Shown here one piece after another: positions 43,402 through 52,443 of a stretch of 64,000 nucleotides of DNA. The DNA comes from an uncultured Victivallaceae bacterium. Its GTDB lineage: Bacteria; Verrucomicrobiota; Lentisphaeria; Victivallales; Victivallaceae. The stretch spans positions 124,001 through 188,000 of the forward strand of contig CALXXL010000001.1 of the NCBI GenBank assembly GCA_944392655.1. Reading direction: 5' to 3'. Position 1 is the first letter of the stretch. The number at the start of each line of letters is the position of its first letter. The notes beneath the pieces were generated by a model. That model was not told where the DNA came from, did no database searches, and worked only from the letters and a program-made list of their open reading frames with translations. Made by a program: the position numbers and the translations under genes.

Positions 43402-43748
43402 TGAAGAAGTATCATGTAGCCAAGGGTGACAAGGTAGTGGTGATAGCCGGATCCTGGAAAGGTGAAGAAGCCACGGTTCGTGCTATGCTCCCGAAGAAGG
43501 ATCGTGTCGTTTTGGAATTCTCCGCGTTTGATGCGAAGAAGCGTGAAGCGGCAGGCAAGCGCAGTGAAGTTGGCAAGCGTACGGTGGCGAAGAGCCGTCG
43601 TAATCGTCAGGAAGCCAATCCTGGCTTGATAGATCGTGCCGTATCGGTGCACGTTTCGAACGTAGCGCTCACCGAGGAAGGCAAGAAGGCTAAACAGGAA
43701 AAGCAGGCGGCGTGGCGAGCCAAAAAAGCCGGCGCTGCTCAGGAGTAA
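43401..43748 (+). CDS. rplX: 50S ribosomal protein L24
   Basis: 115 residues. The KOW segment HVAKGDKVVVIAGSWKGEEATV is at the start; the Lys/Ala-rich tail (KKAKQEKQAAWRAKKAG) extends slightly beyond the usual end. Confidence 0.95.
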   Translation: MKKYHVAKGDKVVVIAGSWKGEEATVRAMLPKKDRVVLEFSAFDAKKREAAGKRSEVGKRTVAKSRRNRQEANPGLIDRAVSVHVSNVALTEEGKKAKQEKQAAWRAKKAGAAQE

Positions 43749-43754
43749 TTCGAA

Positions 43755-44291
43755 ATGCCTGACATGCTGAAAAAATATAACGAAGAAGTGCGTGGCGAAC
43801 TTCAGAAAAAGATGGGCTACAAGAACGTTATGCAGATTCCGAAGCTGACGAAGATAGTAATCAGCAGTGGTATGAGCAGCGGTTGTGAGCGAGATGCTTT
43901 TGCTGAAGCGAAAAAGCAGATCAGCTTCTTCACCGGTCAGATGCCGGTAATAACGAAAGCTCGTAAGAACGTGTCTAACTTCAAGTTGCGCGTAGGGATG
44001 CCGATTGGGGTAATGGTAACATTGCGTGGCCGTCGGATGTACGAGTTTCTGGATCGTTTTGTACACAACACTTTGCCTCGCGTCCGCGACTTCCGTGGTA
44101 TCAGTCCGAAAGGGTTTGATGGAGCTGGCAACTACAATGTAGGTGTGCCGGATGTAGCGGTATTCACAGAAGTGGATCAGGACAAGCTGAAATATCCGCT
44201 TGGTGTAAACATCACCATGGTAACGACGGCGAAGACAGATGCTGAAGCGCGTGAGCTTCTGCGTATGTTGGAAGTTCCTTTTGCGGAATAA
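43755..44291 (+). CDS. rplE: 50S ribosomal protein L5
   Basis: 178 residues, contacting 5S rRNA. MQIPKLTKIVISSGMS, TGQMPVITKARKNVSNFKLR and LPRVRDFRGISPKGFDGAGNY are all conserved. Confidence 0.97.
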   Translation: MPDMLKKYNEEVRGELQKKMGYKNVMQIPKLTKIVISSGMSSGCERDAFAEAKKQISFFTGQMPVITKARKNVSNFKLRVGMPIGVMVTLRGRRMYEFLDRFVHNTLPRVRDFRGISPKGFDGAGNYNVGVPDVAVFTEVDQDKLKYPLGVNITMVTTAKTDAEARELLRMLEVPFAE

Positions 44292-44309
44292 AGTTAAGGA
44301 AACAGAATT

Positions 44310-44495
44310 ATGGCAAAGAAAAGTTTGATAGTAAAATGCGAACGTGGGAACAAGTTTCCAGTGCGGAACTACACCCGCTGCAAAGTATGCGGACGGCCGC
44401 GTGCTTTCATCCGCAAGTTTGGTTTGTGCCGCATCTGTTTCCGGGAGCTGGCCAGTTCTGGTCAGATTCCTGGTGTAACCAAGGCTAGCTGGTAA
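44310..44495 (+). CDS. rpsZ: 30S ribosomal protein S14, zinc-binding (type Z)
   Basis: 61 residues, the short zinc form. CKVC and CRIC, separated by 12 residues, make the ribbon; the end [11 protein letters not shown] is typical. No long, Cys-free S14 copy is in the window. Confidence 0.96.
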   Translation: MAKKSLIVKCERGNKFPVRNYTRCKVCGRPRAFIRKFGLCRICFRELASSGQIPGVTKASW

Positions 44496-44514
44496 TTTTA
44501 AGGAGAGTACTGAA

Positions 44515-44910
44515 ATGAGTTTACAGGATCCGATTGCCGATATGCTTACCCGGTTGCGTAATGCCGGAGCCGCGGGATTGAAGAGTGTGGAGATGCCGGG
44601 CAGCAAGGAAAAGGTAGCCATAGCTGAAGTAATGAAGAGCGAAGGTTACATCAGTGATTACCGGGTAAAGGAAGACGGGAACAAGCGTTTTCTTGCGATA
44701 GACCTGAAATACTATCAGGGCAAGCCGGTGATAGAAGGTCTCGAACGGGTGAGTAAGCCGTCGTGCCGTATATACTGTGCGGTAAAGGACATTCCTCAGG
44801 TTCGGAATGGACTTGGTACGGTGATACTGACCACTCCGAAAGGGATCATGAGCGGTAAGAAAGCAGCTGCCGAGAATGTCGGTGGTGAAGTGCTTTGTTA
44901 CATTTGGTAA
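44515..44910 (+). CDS. rpsH: 30S ribosomal protein S8
   Basis: 131 residues. [17 protein letters not shown] at the start and [19 protein letters not shown] near the end identify S8. Spacing and order are normal. Confidence 0.97.
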   Translation: MSLQDPIADMLTRLRNAGAAGLKSVEMPGSKEKVAIAEVMKSEGYISDYRVKEDGNKRFLAIDLKYYQGKPVIEGLERVSKPSCRIYCAVKDIPQVRNGLGTVILTTPKGIMSGKKAAAENVGGEVLCYIW

Positions 44911-44941
44911 TAACTAAGAGCCAGAAAGATTGATATAGAAA

Positions 44942-45475
44942 ATGTCACGAATTGGTAAGAAGGCGATTGACCTGCCGAATGGGGTTAAGGCCAGTGTTGC
45001 CGACGGTGTCGTGACGGTGGAAGGTAAGAGCAAACTTACTTTAACTTTGCCTCCGAAGGTAGAAGTTGAAGTACAGGAAAAGCAAATTTTTGTCCACCGT
45101 ACGGATGACAGCCGTACATCGAGTGCGATGCAGGGTCTGGCCCGCAGTTTGATCAACAACATGGTTATTGGTGTGGTCAGTGGGTTCAAGAAGGAGCTTC
45201 AGATCATCGGGGTAGGTTACCGTGCGCAGATGAGTGGTAACAAGCTTACGTTGAATGTAGGTTTCTCACATCCGATAGAATATGTGATACCTGAAGGTGT
45301 CAAAGTCACGGTGACTGACAACGTTAAGTTGACGGTCGAAGGCGCCGACAAGCAATTGGTCGGGGAAACAGCTGCGACGATCCGTCGTTTCCGCAAGCCT
45401 GAGCCTTACAAAGGCAAGGGTATCCGTTATGTGAATGAACAGGTTATCCTCAAAGAGGGTAAATCTGTCGGATAA
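44942..45475 (+). CDS. rplF: 50S ribosomal protein L6
   Basis: 177 residues. MSRIGKKAIDLPNGVKASV, GFKKELQIIGVGYRAQMSGN and the C-terminal RFRKPEPYKGKGIRYVNEQV are diagnostic for L6. Confidence 0.97.
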   Translation: MSRIGKKAIDLPNGVKASVADGVVTVEGKSKLTLTLPPKVEVEVQEKQIFVHRTDDSRTSSAMQGLARSLINNMVIGVVSGFKKELQIIGVGYRAQMSGNKLTLNVGFSHPIEYVIPEGVKVTVTDNVKLTVEGADKQLVGETAATIRRFRKPEPYKGKGIRYVNEQVILKEGKSVG

Positions 45476-45490
45476 GTCAGAGGTAAATAG

Positions 45491-45853
45491 ATGGCTGTCA
45501 AGGATAAGAAAGAGTTGCGTATTCGTCGTCATTTACGGATTCGCAAAAAGATTTCCGGCACTGCTGAGCGTCCGCGTTTTGTGGTCAGTATTACGACCAA
45601 CAACATCTACTGTCAGTTTATAGATGACGTAAATGGAGTAACGTTGGCGTCCACCAGTACCTTAAGTGCCGAGTTCAAGGCTGCGAATGCGCGTCCGAAT
45701 CTTGCCGGTGCGGAACTGTTGGGTAAATTGGCTGCTGAACGTGCGGCAGCTGCCAACATCAGTGAAGTGGTATTTGACCGTTGCGGATACAAATTCCATG
45801 GTCGGATGAAGGCTATTGCGGATGCTGCGCGTGCAAACGGGCTGAAATTTTAG
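45491..45853 (+). CDS. rplR: 50S ribosomal protein L18
   Basis: 120 residues, a 5S rRNA-binding protein. [20 protein letters not shown] and [20 protein letters not shown] are the conserved ends. Confidence 0.97.
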   Translation: MAVKDKKELRIRRHLRIRKKISGTAERPRFVVSITTNNIYCQFIDDVNGVTLASTSTLSAEFKAANARPNLAGAELLGKLAAERAAAANISEVVFDRCGYKFHGRMKAIADAARANGLKF

Positions 45854-45863
45854 GAGCTGACAC

Positions 45864-46367
45864 ATGGCTAAACGTGAAAATTTTAAGAACGAAGAGGTCA
45901 ATAGCGATATCAACGAAAATGTTATCTCTATTAACCGTTGCAGCAAAGTGGTCAAAGGCGGCCGTAACTTCAGTTTTGGCGCGTTGGTAGTTGCCGGAGA
46001 CGGCAAAGGGCGTGTTGGCTATGGTTATGGCAAAGCGAATGAAGTTTCGGATGCTATCCGCAAGGGTAACGAAGCTGCGCGCAAGAACATGATAACGCTG
46101 CCGTTGAAGGGTGGCACGCTGCCTCATTCAGTGGAAGTTAAGTTTGGTGGAGCCAAGGTACTGTTAAAGCCGGCGAGTCCCGGAACGGGTTTGATTGCCG
46201 GTGGTGCGGTGCGTGCGATACTTGAACTTGCCGGAGTAAAGGATGTTCTGGCGAAGTCGTTGGGTGCCAGCAATGCGGTCAACGTAGCCAAAGCTACATT
46301 CAAGGCGATTGAAAGTCTTTCCAGTCAGGAAGATGTAGCGACCCGTCGTGGGGTAGAATCACTTTAA
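45864..46367 (+). CDS. rpsE: 30S ribosomal protein S5
   Basis: 167 residues. [19 protein letters not shown] and [20 protein letters not shown] form the N-terminal RNA-binding domain; [20 protein letters not shown] follows. The next gene is rplO; rpmD (L30), which usually lies between them, is missing. Confidence 0.97.
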   Translation: MAKRENFKNEEVNSDINENVISINRCSKVVKGGRNFSFGALVVAGDGKGRVGYGYGKANEVSDAIRKGNEAARKNMITLPLKGGTLPHSVEVKFGGAKVLLKPASPGTGLIAGGAVRAILELAGVKDVLAKSLGASNAVNVAKATFKAIESLSSQEDVATRRGVESL

Positions 46368-46382
46368 TGCGAGGATATGACA

Positions 46383-46832
46383 ATGAAATTGCATGAATTA
46401 TCTCCGACGCCCGGTTCGCGTCAGCGGCGCAAGCGGGTAGGTCGCGGTGACGGTTCCGGAATGGGCAAGACCGCCTGCCGTGGAGAAAAGGGGCAGAAAT
46501 CGCGTACTGGTTCAACGATCCGTCCGTTCTTTGAAGGGGGTCAGATACCGTTGTTCCGTCGTCTGCCGAAACGTGGGTTCAAGAATCCTGACCGTGTGGA
46601 ATACAACCTGGTCAATCTGAATGTGATCGAAGATCATTTTGAAGCTGGATCCGTGGTTGATCTGGAAGCGTTGCGTTTCCTTGGTCTTATCGGTAAAAAC
46701 GATATGGGATTGAAGGTCCTTGCCAATGGTGAGCTCAGCAAAGCTGTAACTGTGAAAGCGGAGAAATTCTCTGCTGCGGCGAAGGCGAAGATTGAAGCTG
46801 TTGGCGGGAGCTGTGTAGAGCTCAATGCCTAA
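46383..46832 (+). CDS. rplO: 50S ribosomal protein L15
   Basis: About 149 residues. KLHELSPTPGSRQRRKRVGRG, GEKGQKSRTGSTIRPFFEGG and RRLPKRGFKNPDR identify L15. ATG 46383 gives the conserved N-terminus at good distance from GAGGAT; ATG 46377, two codons earlier, is the alternative. A strong terminator follows, separating it from secY. Confidence 0.96.
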   Translation: MKLHELSPTPGSRQRRKRVGRGDGSGMGKTACRGEKGQKSRTGSTIRPFFEGGQIPLFRRLPKRGFKNPDRVEYNLVNLNVIEDHFEAGSVVDLEALRFLGLIGKNDMGLKVLANGELSKAVTVKAEKFSAAAKAKIEAVGGSCVELNA

Positions 46833-46874
46833 TGATTGAAAGTACGGTTTTTTAATCTGTTGCTTCGAATCGTA

Positions 46875-46925
46875 CAGCGGAGCAATTTATGGTTAAACCA
46901 TGAATTGCGCCGCTGTTTTTTTTTT
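46875..46925 (+). terminator. Intrinsic terminator after rplO
   Basis: A long stem, CAGCGG and AATT plus ATGG on one side pairing with CCAT, AATT and CCGCTG on the other around a TTAAA loop, followed by ten T. It ends the ribosomal transcript before secY. Confidence 0.9.
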
Positions 46926-46964
46926 AAAGGTGGGGTACAGAGGTTATTTTTCGCAAGTAAATAG

Positions 46965-46991
46965 TTGTTTTGCCTTGATTTTTTGTATAAT
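46965..46991 (+). promoter_or_regulatory. Possible promoter of secY
   Basis: A perfect TATAAT (46986-46991) follows TTGTTT (46965-46970), but at only 15 bp. Another TATAAT is at 47010-47015 without a good -35. Since a terminator lies upstream, secY needs a promoter in 46926-47063; which one is unsettled. Confidence 0.35.
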
Positions 46992-47063
46992 TAAGTTATC
47001 TTTATAAGTTATAATAATATCGTTTTTTTTAACAGTTAACAATAAAAAGTTTGGATAAAGTTC

Positions 47064-48440
47064 ATGATAGCCGCGTTTCTGAATATTATAAAGATAAAAG
47101 AGCTTCGCAATCGTCTGTTGTTTACAGCCGGAATAATCATACTGGTGCGTGTGGCCTCGGCCATACCCTGTCCCGGGGTGGATCCCACGGCGTTGAAGAT
47201 GTTCATAGATCAGCTGATGCAGTCGGAAGGCGGTGGCATAGTGCAGACGGTGAACCTGTTCTCCGGGGGCGCGTTGGAAAAGTTTGCGATTGCGGCGTTG
47301 GGGATTATGCCTTACATCTCGGCGTCGATCATTATGCAGATACTGATGCCGGTATTTCCGGCGTTGGAAAAGCTTCAGCGTGAAGGTGAAGCCGGCCGTG
47401 GGAAGATCAGCCAGTACACGCGTTATCTGACGATTCTGATCTGTCTTATTCAGGGTTTCATGATTGCGTATACGATAGTGAATCCCCAGACGCTGGATAT
47501 CAATTTAGGTCGTAAGATGTACGATGGTTCGCAGTTCGGCTTTATGTTTATGACGATAGTGGTTCTGACGGCTACGACCATGGTTTTTATGTGGCTGGGG
47601 GAACAGGTTACCGAGCGTGGTATCGGCAATGGTGTATCGATCATCATCACGGTTGGTATTATTGCGAGAATGCCGCAGGCGGTGATAGAGTTGATTACGA
47701 TGACCTATCAGGGGCACAGCGCATCCGGCAGCAACTTCCGGGTAGTGCATCTTCTGATACTTCTGATAATTTTTGTTGCGGTTACAGCGTTGACGATTAT
47801 GTTGACTCAGGGCTATCGCAAAGTTCCGATTCAGATTGCGCGTAAGACGGTTGGTTCGCAGGTTCGCGGCGGTACGACTTACATGCCTTTGAAGGTAAAT
47901 TTGGCGAACGTAATGCCGATTATTTTCGGTGGTATGTTCATGATGATTCCGGGGCCGGTATTTGGATTTATTGCGCAGCGTTGGGAAGCGGGTTCGTCAG
48001 TATTCTATGCGTTGAACAGTGCGTTCAGCAATCACACGAGTGTGCCTTACATGGTGGTATATGCGGCGCTGATTATGGGATGCAGTTTCCTGTGGGTGGC
48101 CAACATCTTCAATCCTGGTCAGATATCGGAGAATCTCAAGCGTGACGGAGCGTACATTCCGGGCATTCCTCCGGGGCAGGCTACGGCGAAATATCTTGAC
48201 AGTACGATGACCAAGGTTACCTTTGGCGGTGCGGTATTTCTCACGGCGCTGGCACTGTTCCCGACGATTCTCACAGAGCAGTTCGGTGTATCGTTTATAG
48301 TTTCCAGTTTCTTTGGCGGCACCAGTATACTTATTATGGTTGGTGTGGTGCTGGAAACGATGACTCAGCTGGAATCGCATTTGACTATGCGCAACTATGA
48401 TGGATTTCTGAAGAGCGGCCGTTTGCGCGGCCGGCGTTAA
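47064..48440 (+). CDS. secY: Protein translocase subunit SecY
   Basis: A 458-residue, ten-span channel of the Sec translocon. IKELRNRLLFTAGIIILVRV, the plug-region SGGALEKFAIAALGIMPYI, QREGEAGRGKISQYTRYLT, RKVPIQIARKTVGSQV (cytosolic loop contacting SecA/ribosome) and NPGQISENLKRDGAYIPGI are all conserved. It follows rplO, as in other bacteria, but behind a terminator; adk, map, infA and rpmJ do not follow. No strong Shine-Dalgarno precedes the ATG. Confidence 0.97.
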   Translation: MIAAFLNIIKIKELRNRLLFTAGIIILVRVASAIPCPGVDPTALKMFIDQLMQSEGGGIVQTVNLFSGGALEKFAIAALGIMPYISASIIMQILMPVFPALEKLQREGEAGRGKISQYTRYLTILICLIQGFMIAYTIVNPQTLDINLGRKMYDGSQFGFMFMTIVVLTATTMVFMWLGEQVTERGIGNGVSIIITVGIIARMPQAVIELITMTYQGHSASGSNFRVVHLLILLIIFVAVTALTIMLTQGYRKVPIQIARKTVGSQVRGGTTYMPLKVNLANVMPIIFGGMFMMIPGPVFGFIAQRWEAGSSVFYALNSAFSNHTSVPYMVVYAALIMGCSFLWVANIFNPGQISENLKRDGAYIPGIPPGQATAKYLDSTMTKVTFGGAVFLTALALFPTILTEQFGVSFIVSSFFGGTSILIMVGVVLETMTQLESHLTMRNYDGFLKSGRLRGRR

Positions 48441-48464
48441 ACTCCGAATAAAGAGGAGGCGGCG

Positions 48465-49535
48465 ATGGTATCCCGTGTAATTGCCATAGACGGACCTGCG
48501 GCGTCTGGTAAGAGCAGTGTAGCGTCGCGTGTGGCGGACTATTTTGGCATTCCTTATATCAGTACCGGCAGCATGTACCGTGCGATAGCTTATGTAGCGT
48601 CTGGTGAAGGTGTTGACTGTGGTAATGCCAGTGCTGAGCTGCTGAAGCCGGTATTGAGCAAACTTCAAATGAGTTATGTAGCCACTGCCAATGGCATGCA
48701 GCTATGTGTAAACGGCAAATTTCCCACCTCTGAACTTCGCAGTGAAAAGGTAGCGGCGCTTACCAGTGTTATTGCAGCTATACCGGAAGTACGTATCTGG
48801 CTGAGTGTAAAGCAGCGTGAGCTTGCCGGTGCCGGCTGGATAGTGATGGAGGGGCGTGATATTGGCAGTGAGATTTTTCCTGATGCGGCGATGAAGTTTT
48901 ATTTAACTGCTTCGCCGTGGGTGCGTGCCAAACGCCGTATGGCGCAGAAAGGGGAGACGGTATCGGGGGCGACGCTGGAAGAGGTTGCTGAAGCGATATC
49001 GGCGCGTGACCGTCAGGACTCGCAGCGGAAGGTCAGTCCATTAAAGATAGCCGATGGAGCGACGGTAATCGACTCGTCGGATTTTGAATTGGATGAAACG
49101 GTTGGTGTATTTATAAAATTAATCAGTCGTCACCGTTGTGAATATCGGGTGCCATATGCGGACACGGATCAGATGGGGGTGGTCTATTACGCCAACTATC
49201 TGGAATATTTTGAGCGTGGTCGTACGGAGATGCTGCGTTCGGTTGGCTTTTCCTATCGTGATATGGAAAAGATGGGTGTATTCATGCCGGTGGCGGAGGC
49301 GACGTGCCACTACTATGCTCCGGCGCGTTATGATGATCTTTTGACGATCCATTCGTGGATAATCTCGGCCCGCGGGGCGCGGATGGTGATCGGCAGTGAA
49401 ATTTATTGTGGGGATAAACTTCTGGTGAAGGGTTCGGTAACGTTGGGCTGCATAGACGGCAGTCGTAAGCTGGTGCGTTTGCCGGAGAATCTGATAAAAG
49501 CGTGTTCGATTTATCTCGAGCGGGAGGAGAAATAA
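48465..49535 (+). CDS. cmk: Fusion of cytidylate kinase and YbgC/FadM-type acyl-CoA thioesterase
   Basis: One frame of 356 residues. Residues 1 to about 220 are a complete CMP kinase: P-loop DGPAASGKSSVA, ISTGSMYRAIAY, VMEGRDIGSEIFPDA and the LID region ARDRQDSQRKVSPL. Residues about 224-356 are a hotdog-fold thioesterase: YRVPYADTDQMGVVYYANYL contains the catalytic Asp and helix start of the YbgC/4-hydroxybenzoyl-CoA thioesterase family. The junction (VGVFIKLISRHRCEYRV) is tight and has no Met, so the two are made as one protein. GGAGGCGG precedes the ATG. Confidence 0.92.
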   Translation: MVSRVIAIDGPAASGKSSVASRVADYFGIPYISTGSMYRAIAYVASGEGVDCGNASAELLKPVLSKLQMSYVATANGMQLCVNGKFPTSELRSEKVAALTSVIAAIPEVRIWLSVKQRELAGAGWIVMEGRDIGSEIFPDAAMKFYLTASPWVRAKRRMAQKGETVSGATLEEVAEAISARDRQDSQRKVSPLKIADGATVIDSSDFELDETVGVFIKLISRHRCEYRVPYADTDQMGVVYYANYLEYFERGRTEMLRSVGFSYRDMEKMGVFMPVAEATCHYYAPARYDDLLTIHSWIISARGARMVIGSEIYCGDKLLVKGSVTLGCIDGSRKLVRLPENLIKACSIYLEREEK

Positions 49536-49536
49536 G

Positions 49537-50559
49537 GTGGCTTTTGTAGATCCTGGAAAGTTATATCCGCTGTTATTTGCTCCGGTGTATATGCCGCGTG
49601 TTTGGGGCGGCAGTTTAATGCGTGAGGTTCTGAACAGGGATGTACCGGAGAATGTGCCGCCTTTTGGTGAAGCGTGGGATATAGTAGACCGTGGAGATAT
49701 TCAGAGTGTAGTCCGCAACGGGGCTTTAGCCGGGAATACATTGAATCAGCTGGTAAATTATTATGATCATCTGCTGCTTGGAACCAAGTGGAATGGGGCT
49801 AAGCGTTTTCCGTTGATAATCAAGCTGATAGATGCTGGTGAGCGGTTGAGTTTGCAGGTTCATCCTGACGAAGCCTACTGTTCACGCAATGCCGGCAGCG
49901 GTTTTGAGCCGAAGGCGGAGATGTGGTATGTAATAAGTCACCGTCCGGGAGCGCGTCTGATGGTTGGGTTGAATCCGCGTGCCACGCGTCAGCAGATGTT
50001 AAGTTTAATGAATTCGCAGGAAGTTGAAAACTGCCTGCAGTGCTATCCCAGCAGCAATGGGGATGCCTATTTTATACCGGCAGGTACGATTCATGCGATA
50101 GATGCGGGCAATCTTCTGCTGGAGGTGCAGCAGAACAGCGACTGTTCGTTCCGTTTGAGTGACTGGAATCGTTGTGATGAGAACGGCAATCCCCGTGAAT
50201 TGCACACCAAGGAGGCGTTGGAAGCGGTAGATTTCATGAACCGTACTACTCCGCGGATTCCCGGTGTGGTGGATGAGGTGGAACACAACCGTAAATTTGC
50301 TCTGGTGAACCGTTCACCGGCGTTTACGGCGGACATATTAAAGCTGCGTAACATGTGGCGTGATGATACCCGCAACGGGTTGAGTTTTCATCTTTTAACT
50401 GCGATAAACAATCCGATAAAAGTGGGCAGACACTCGGAGAACGAGGCGATGGTTGAAGTTGCTCCCGGGGAAACGGTGCTTCTGCCGGCGTGTTTCGGTG
50501 GTTATTTTATTGTTCCTCAGCGCAGTGGAGCGACGGATGTTATCCGTACGACGCTGTAA
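49537..50559 (+). CDS. manA: Mannose-6-phosphate isomerase, class I
   Basis: A 340-residue type I isomerase interconverting mannose-6-P and fructose-6-P. RVWGGSLMREV, LIIKLIDAGERLSLQVHPDE (zinc ligands His and Glu), KAEMWYVISHRPGARLMVGL and YFIPAGTIHAIDAGNLLLEVQQNSD show the cupin metal site. It starts with GTG one base after the cmk-fusion stop, with GGGAGGAG inside that gene. Confidence 0.93.
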   Translation: MAFVDPGKLYPLLFAPVYMPRVWGGSLMREVLNRDVPENVPPFGEAWDIVDRGDIQSVVRNGALAGNTLNQLVNYYDHLLLGTKWNGAKRFPLIIKLIDAGERLSLQVHPDEAYCSRNAGSGFEPKAEMWYVISHRPGARLMVGLNPRATRQQMLSLMNSQEVENCLQCYPSSNGDAYFIPAGTIHAIDAGNLLLEVQQNSDCSFRLSDWNRCDENGNPRELHTKEALEAVDFMNRTTPRIPGVVDEVEHNRKFALVNRSPAFTADILKLRNMWRDDTRNGLSFHLLTAINNPIKVGRHSENEAMVEVAPGETVLLPACFGGYFIVPQRSGATDVIRTTL

Positions 50560-50586
50560 AAAATTAACTTCATTTGGTATATAATC

Positions 50587-52380
50587 ATGTTTCAACTGCT
50601 TAATGATCTGGCCGCGCATTGGCGGAGTATGTTTCCGGAGGCGAATCCGGGAGAATTCAGAATTGTTCCGGAGAAGTGTCCGGAGAACATGGATGGCGAG
50701 CTTACGGTGAATGCGTTCCGTTACGCGCGTTTATTCAAAACGGCTCCGGATAAGCTGGCTGAGCTGTCGGAAGAGTTTCTGTCCGGGCATGCGGATGTTG
50801 AGAAGGTCAGCCGTGTAAAAGCGTTTGTAAATGTCACTCTGAATCCTGCGGCGCTGTTCCGTGATACTCTGGCTGACGTTGCCGGCTTGCTGGGTGAAGC
50901 AGAGCTGGATGTGGAAAAGCGGAAACGGATTCTGATTGAATATTCTGCGCCGAATACCAATAAGCCGCAGCATCTCGGGCATGTAAGGAACAACACACTT
51001 GGCATGGCGGTCTCATCGCTGTTAAAGCGGGTGGGCAATGATGTTATTCAGATCAATCTGGTGAATGACCGTGGGATACACATCTGCAAATCGATGATTG
51101 CCTATCAGCGTTTCGGGGAAGGGACGACTCCGGAGAAAGCCGGCCGCAAGGGCGATCATCTGGTTGGCGACTTCTATGTCCGTTACAATGCGGAATTGTC
51201 TAAAGAGATCAAAGAGCTGCGTGCGGCGCAGCCTGACTTGGCGGAAAAGAGTGACGAGGAACTCTTTCTTTTTACGGAGATTGGCCGTGCGACGCAGCAG
51301 ATGCTGCAGGATTGGGAGGCTGGCAAGCCGGAGGTTATTGAGTTATGGAAGAAGATGAACTCATGGGTATTTGCCGGTTTTGCAGAGACCTACAAATCGA
51401 TGGGTATCAAGTTTGACCACACCTATTTAGAGAGTGAAACCTATCTGCTGGGCAAGGATATTGTAGCCAAATGTCTGGAAAGCGGAGCATTCTGCCGTCG
51501 TGATGACGGGGCGGTGATCTGTGATCTGGGTAAGAAGTTGGGACAGAAGGTGATGTTGCGCTCGGACGGTACGAGTGTTTATATTACGCAGGACCTGGGT
51601 ACCACACTCAAGAAGTTTGCTGATTATCATCCGGATTCGATGATCTGGGTAGTTGGAGACGAGCAGATCTGGCACTTCCAGGTGCTGTTTGGAGTATTGA
51701 AAAAGCTGGGATATCCGTGGGCGGATCAGCTTTATCACCTGGCATACGGGATGGTTAATCTGCCGTCAGGTAAGATGAAAAGCCGTGAAGGCACGGTGGT
51801 GGATGCGGACAATCTGTTTGCGGAGATGAGCGATCTGGCGTTTGCGGGTTGCCGTGAGCGTAACAGTGCTGGTGAGCCGGACGATGTTTTGCGTCGCCGG
51901 GCGGATATAATCGGCATGGGAGCATTAAAGTTTATGCTGCTTAAGTTCAATCCGAAAACGACGATGATGTTCGACCCGCAGTCGTCGATCAAATTTGAAG
52001 GTGACACCGGTCCTTATGTTCAGTATGCCTGCGTGCGTATACACTCGATTCTGCGTAAAGCGGAGGCGGCCGGTTTGGATTACAGTGCACCGGACTGGGG
52101 ATTACTGAGTGCGAAAGCGGAAAAGAATCTGGCAATAATGGCGGCGTTCTATCCGGTACAGCTGCAGATGGCGGCGGAAAAACTCGACTGCTCGGTAGTG
52201 GTGGAATATCTGCTGAACATGGCAAAAGCGTTCAATCAATTTTATCGCGAATGCCCGGTATTGGCCGGAGATGTGCCGGATGATTTGAAGAAGGCGCGTC
52301 TGGCGTTGGCGGCTTCGGTTCTGAAGGTGTTGGAAGACGGGCTTGCTACGCTGACAATCGGCATTCCGGATGCGATGTAA
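50587..52380 (+). CDS. argS: Arginyl-tRNA synthetase
   Basis: A 597-residue class I synthetase. The N-terminal Arg-tRNA-specific domain is present, IEYSAPNTNKPQHLGHVRNN holds the HIGH-type motif as HLGH, and MKSREGTVVDADNLF covers the KMSK-like region; KFEGDTGPYVQYACVRIHSI and the C-terminal anticodon-binding helices complete it. It is 27 bp after manA. A strong terminator follows. Confidence 0.96.
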   Translation: MFQLLNDLAAHWRSMFPEANPGEFRIVPEKCPENMDGELTVNAFRYARLFKTAPDKLAELSEEFLSGHADVEKVSRVKAFVNVTLNPAALFRDTLADVAGLLGEAELDVEKRKRILIEYSAPNTNKPQHLGHVRNNTLGMAVSSLLKRVGNDVIQINLVNDRGIHICKSMIAYQRFGEGTTPEKAGRKGDHLVGDFYVRYNAELSKEIKELRAAQPDLAEKSDEELFLFTEIGRATQQMLQDWEAGKPEVIELWKKMNSWVFAGFAETYKSMGIKFDHTYLESETYLLGKDIVAKCLESGAFCRRDDGAVICDLGKKLGQKVMLRSDGTSVYITQDLGTTLKKFADYHPDSMIWVVGDEQIWHFQVLFGVLKKLGYPWADQLYHLAYGMVNLPSGKMKSREGTVVDADNLFAEMSDLAFAGCRERNSAGEPDDVLRRRADIIGMGALKFMLLKFNPKTTMMFDPQSSIKFEGDTGPYVQYACVRIHSILRKAEAAGLDYSAPDWGLLSAKAEKNLAIMAAFYPVQLQMAAEKLDCSVVVEYLLNMAKAFNQFYRECPVLAGDVPDDLKKARLALAASVLKVLEDGLATLTIGIPDAM

Positions 52381-52400
52381 TTGCGGATAAGACAATATAA

Positions 52401-52432
52401 AAAAAGCGGAGAATAGTTCTCCGCTTTTTTTT
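52401..52432. terminator. Bidirectional terminator between argS and the kinase-like gene
   Basis: Perfect hairpin AAAGCGGAGAA/TTCTCCGCTTT with a TAG loop and A/T runs on both sides, serving the convergent genes at 50587 and 52444. Confidence 0.92.
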
Positions 52433-52443
52433 GTGTTTATAAA

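Noticed and set aside
43257-44621. 454-codon minus-strand frame across rplN-rpsH
   Set aside because: It covers five well-conserved ribosomal genes on the other strand and has no motif of its own.
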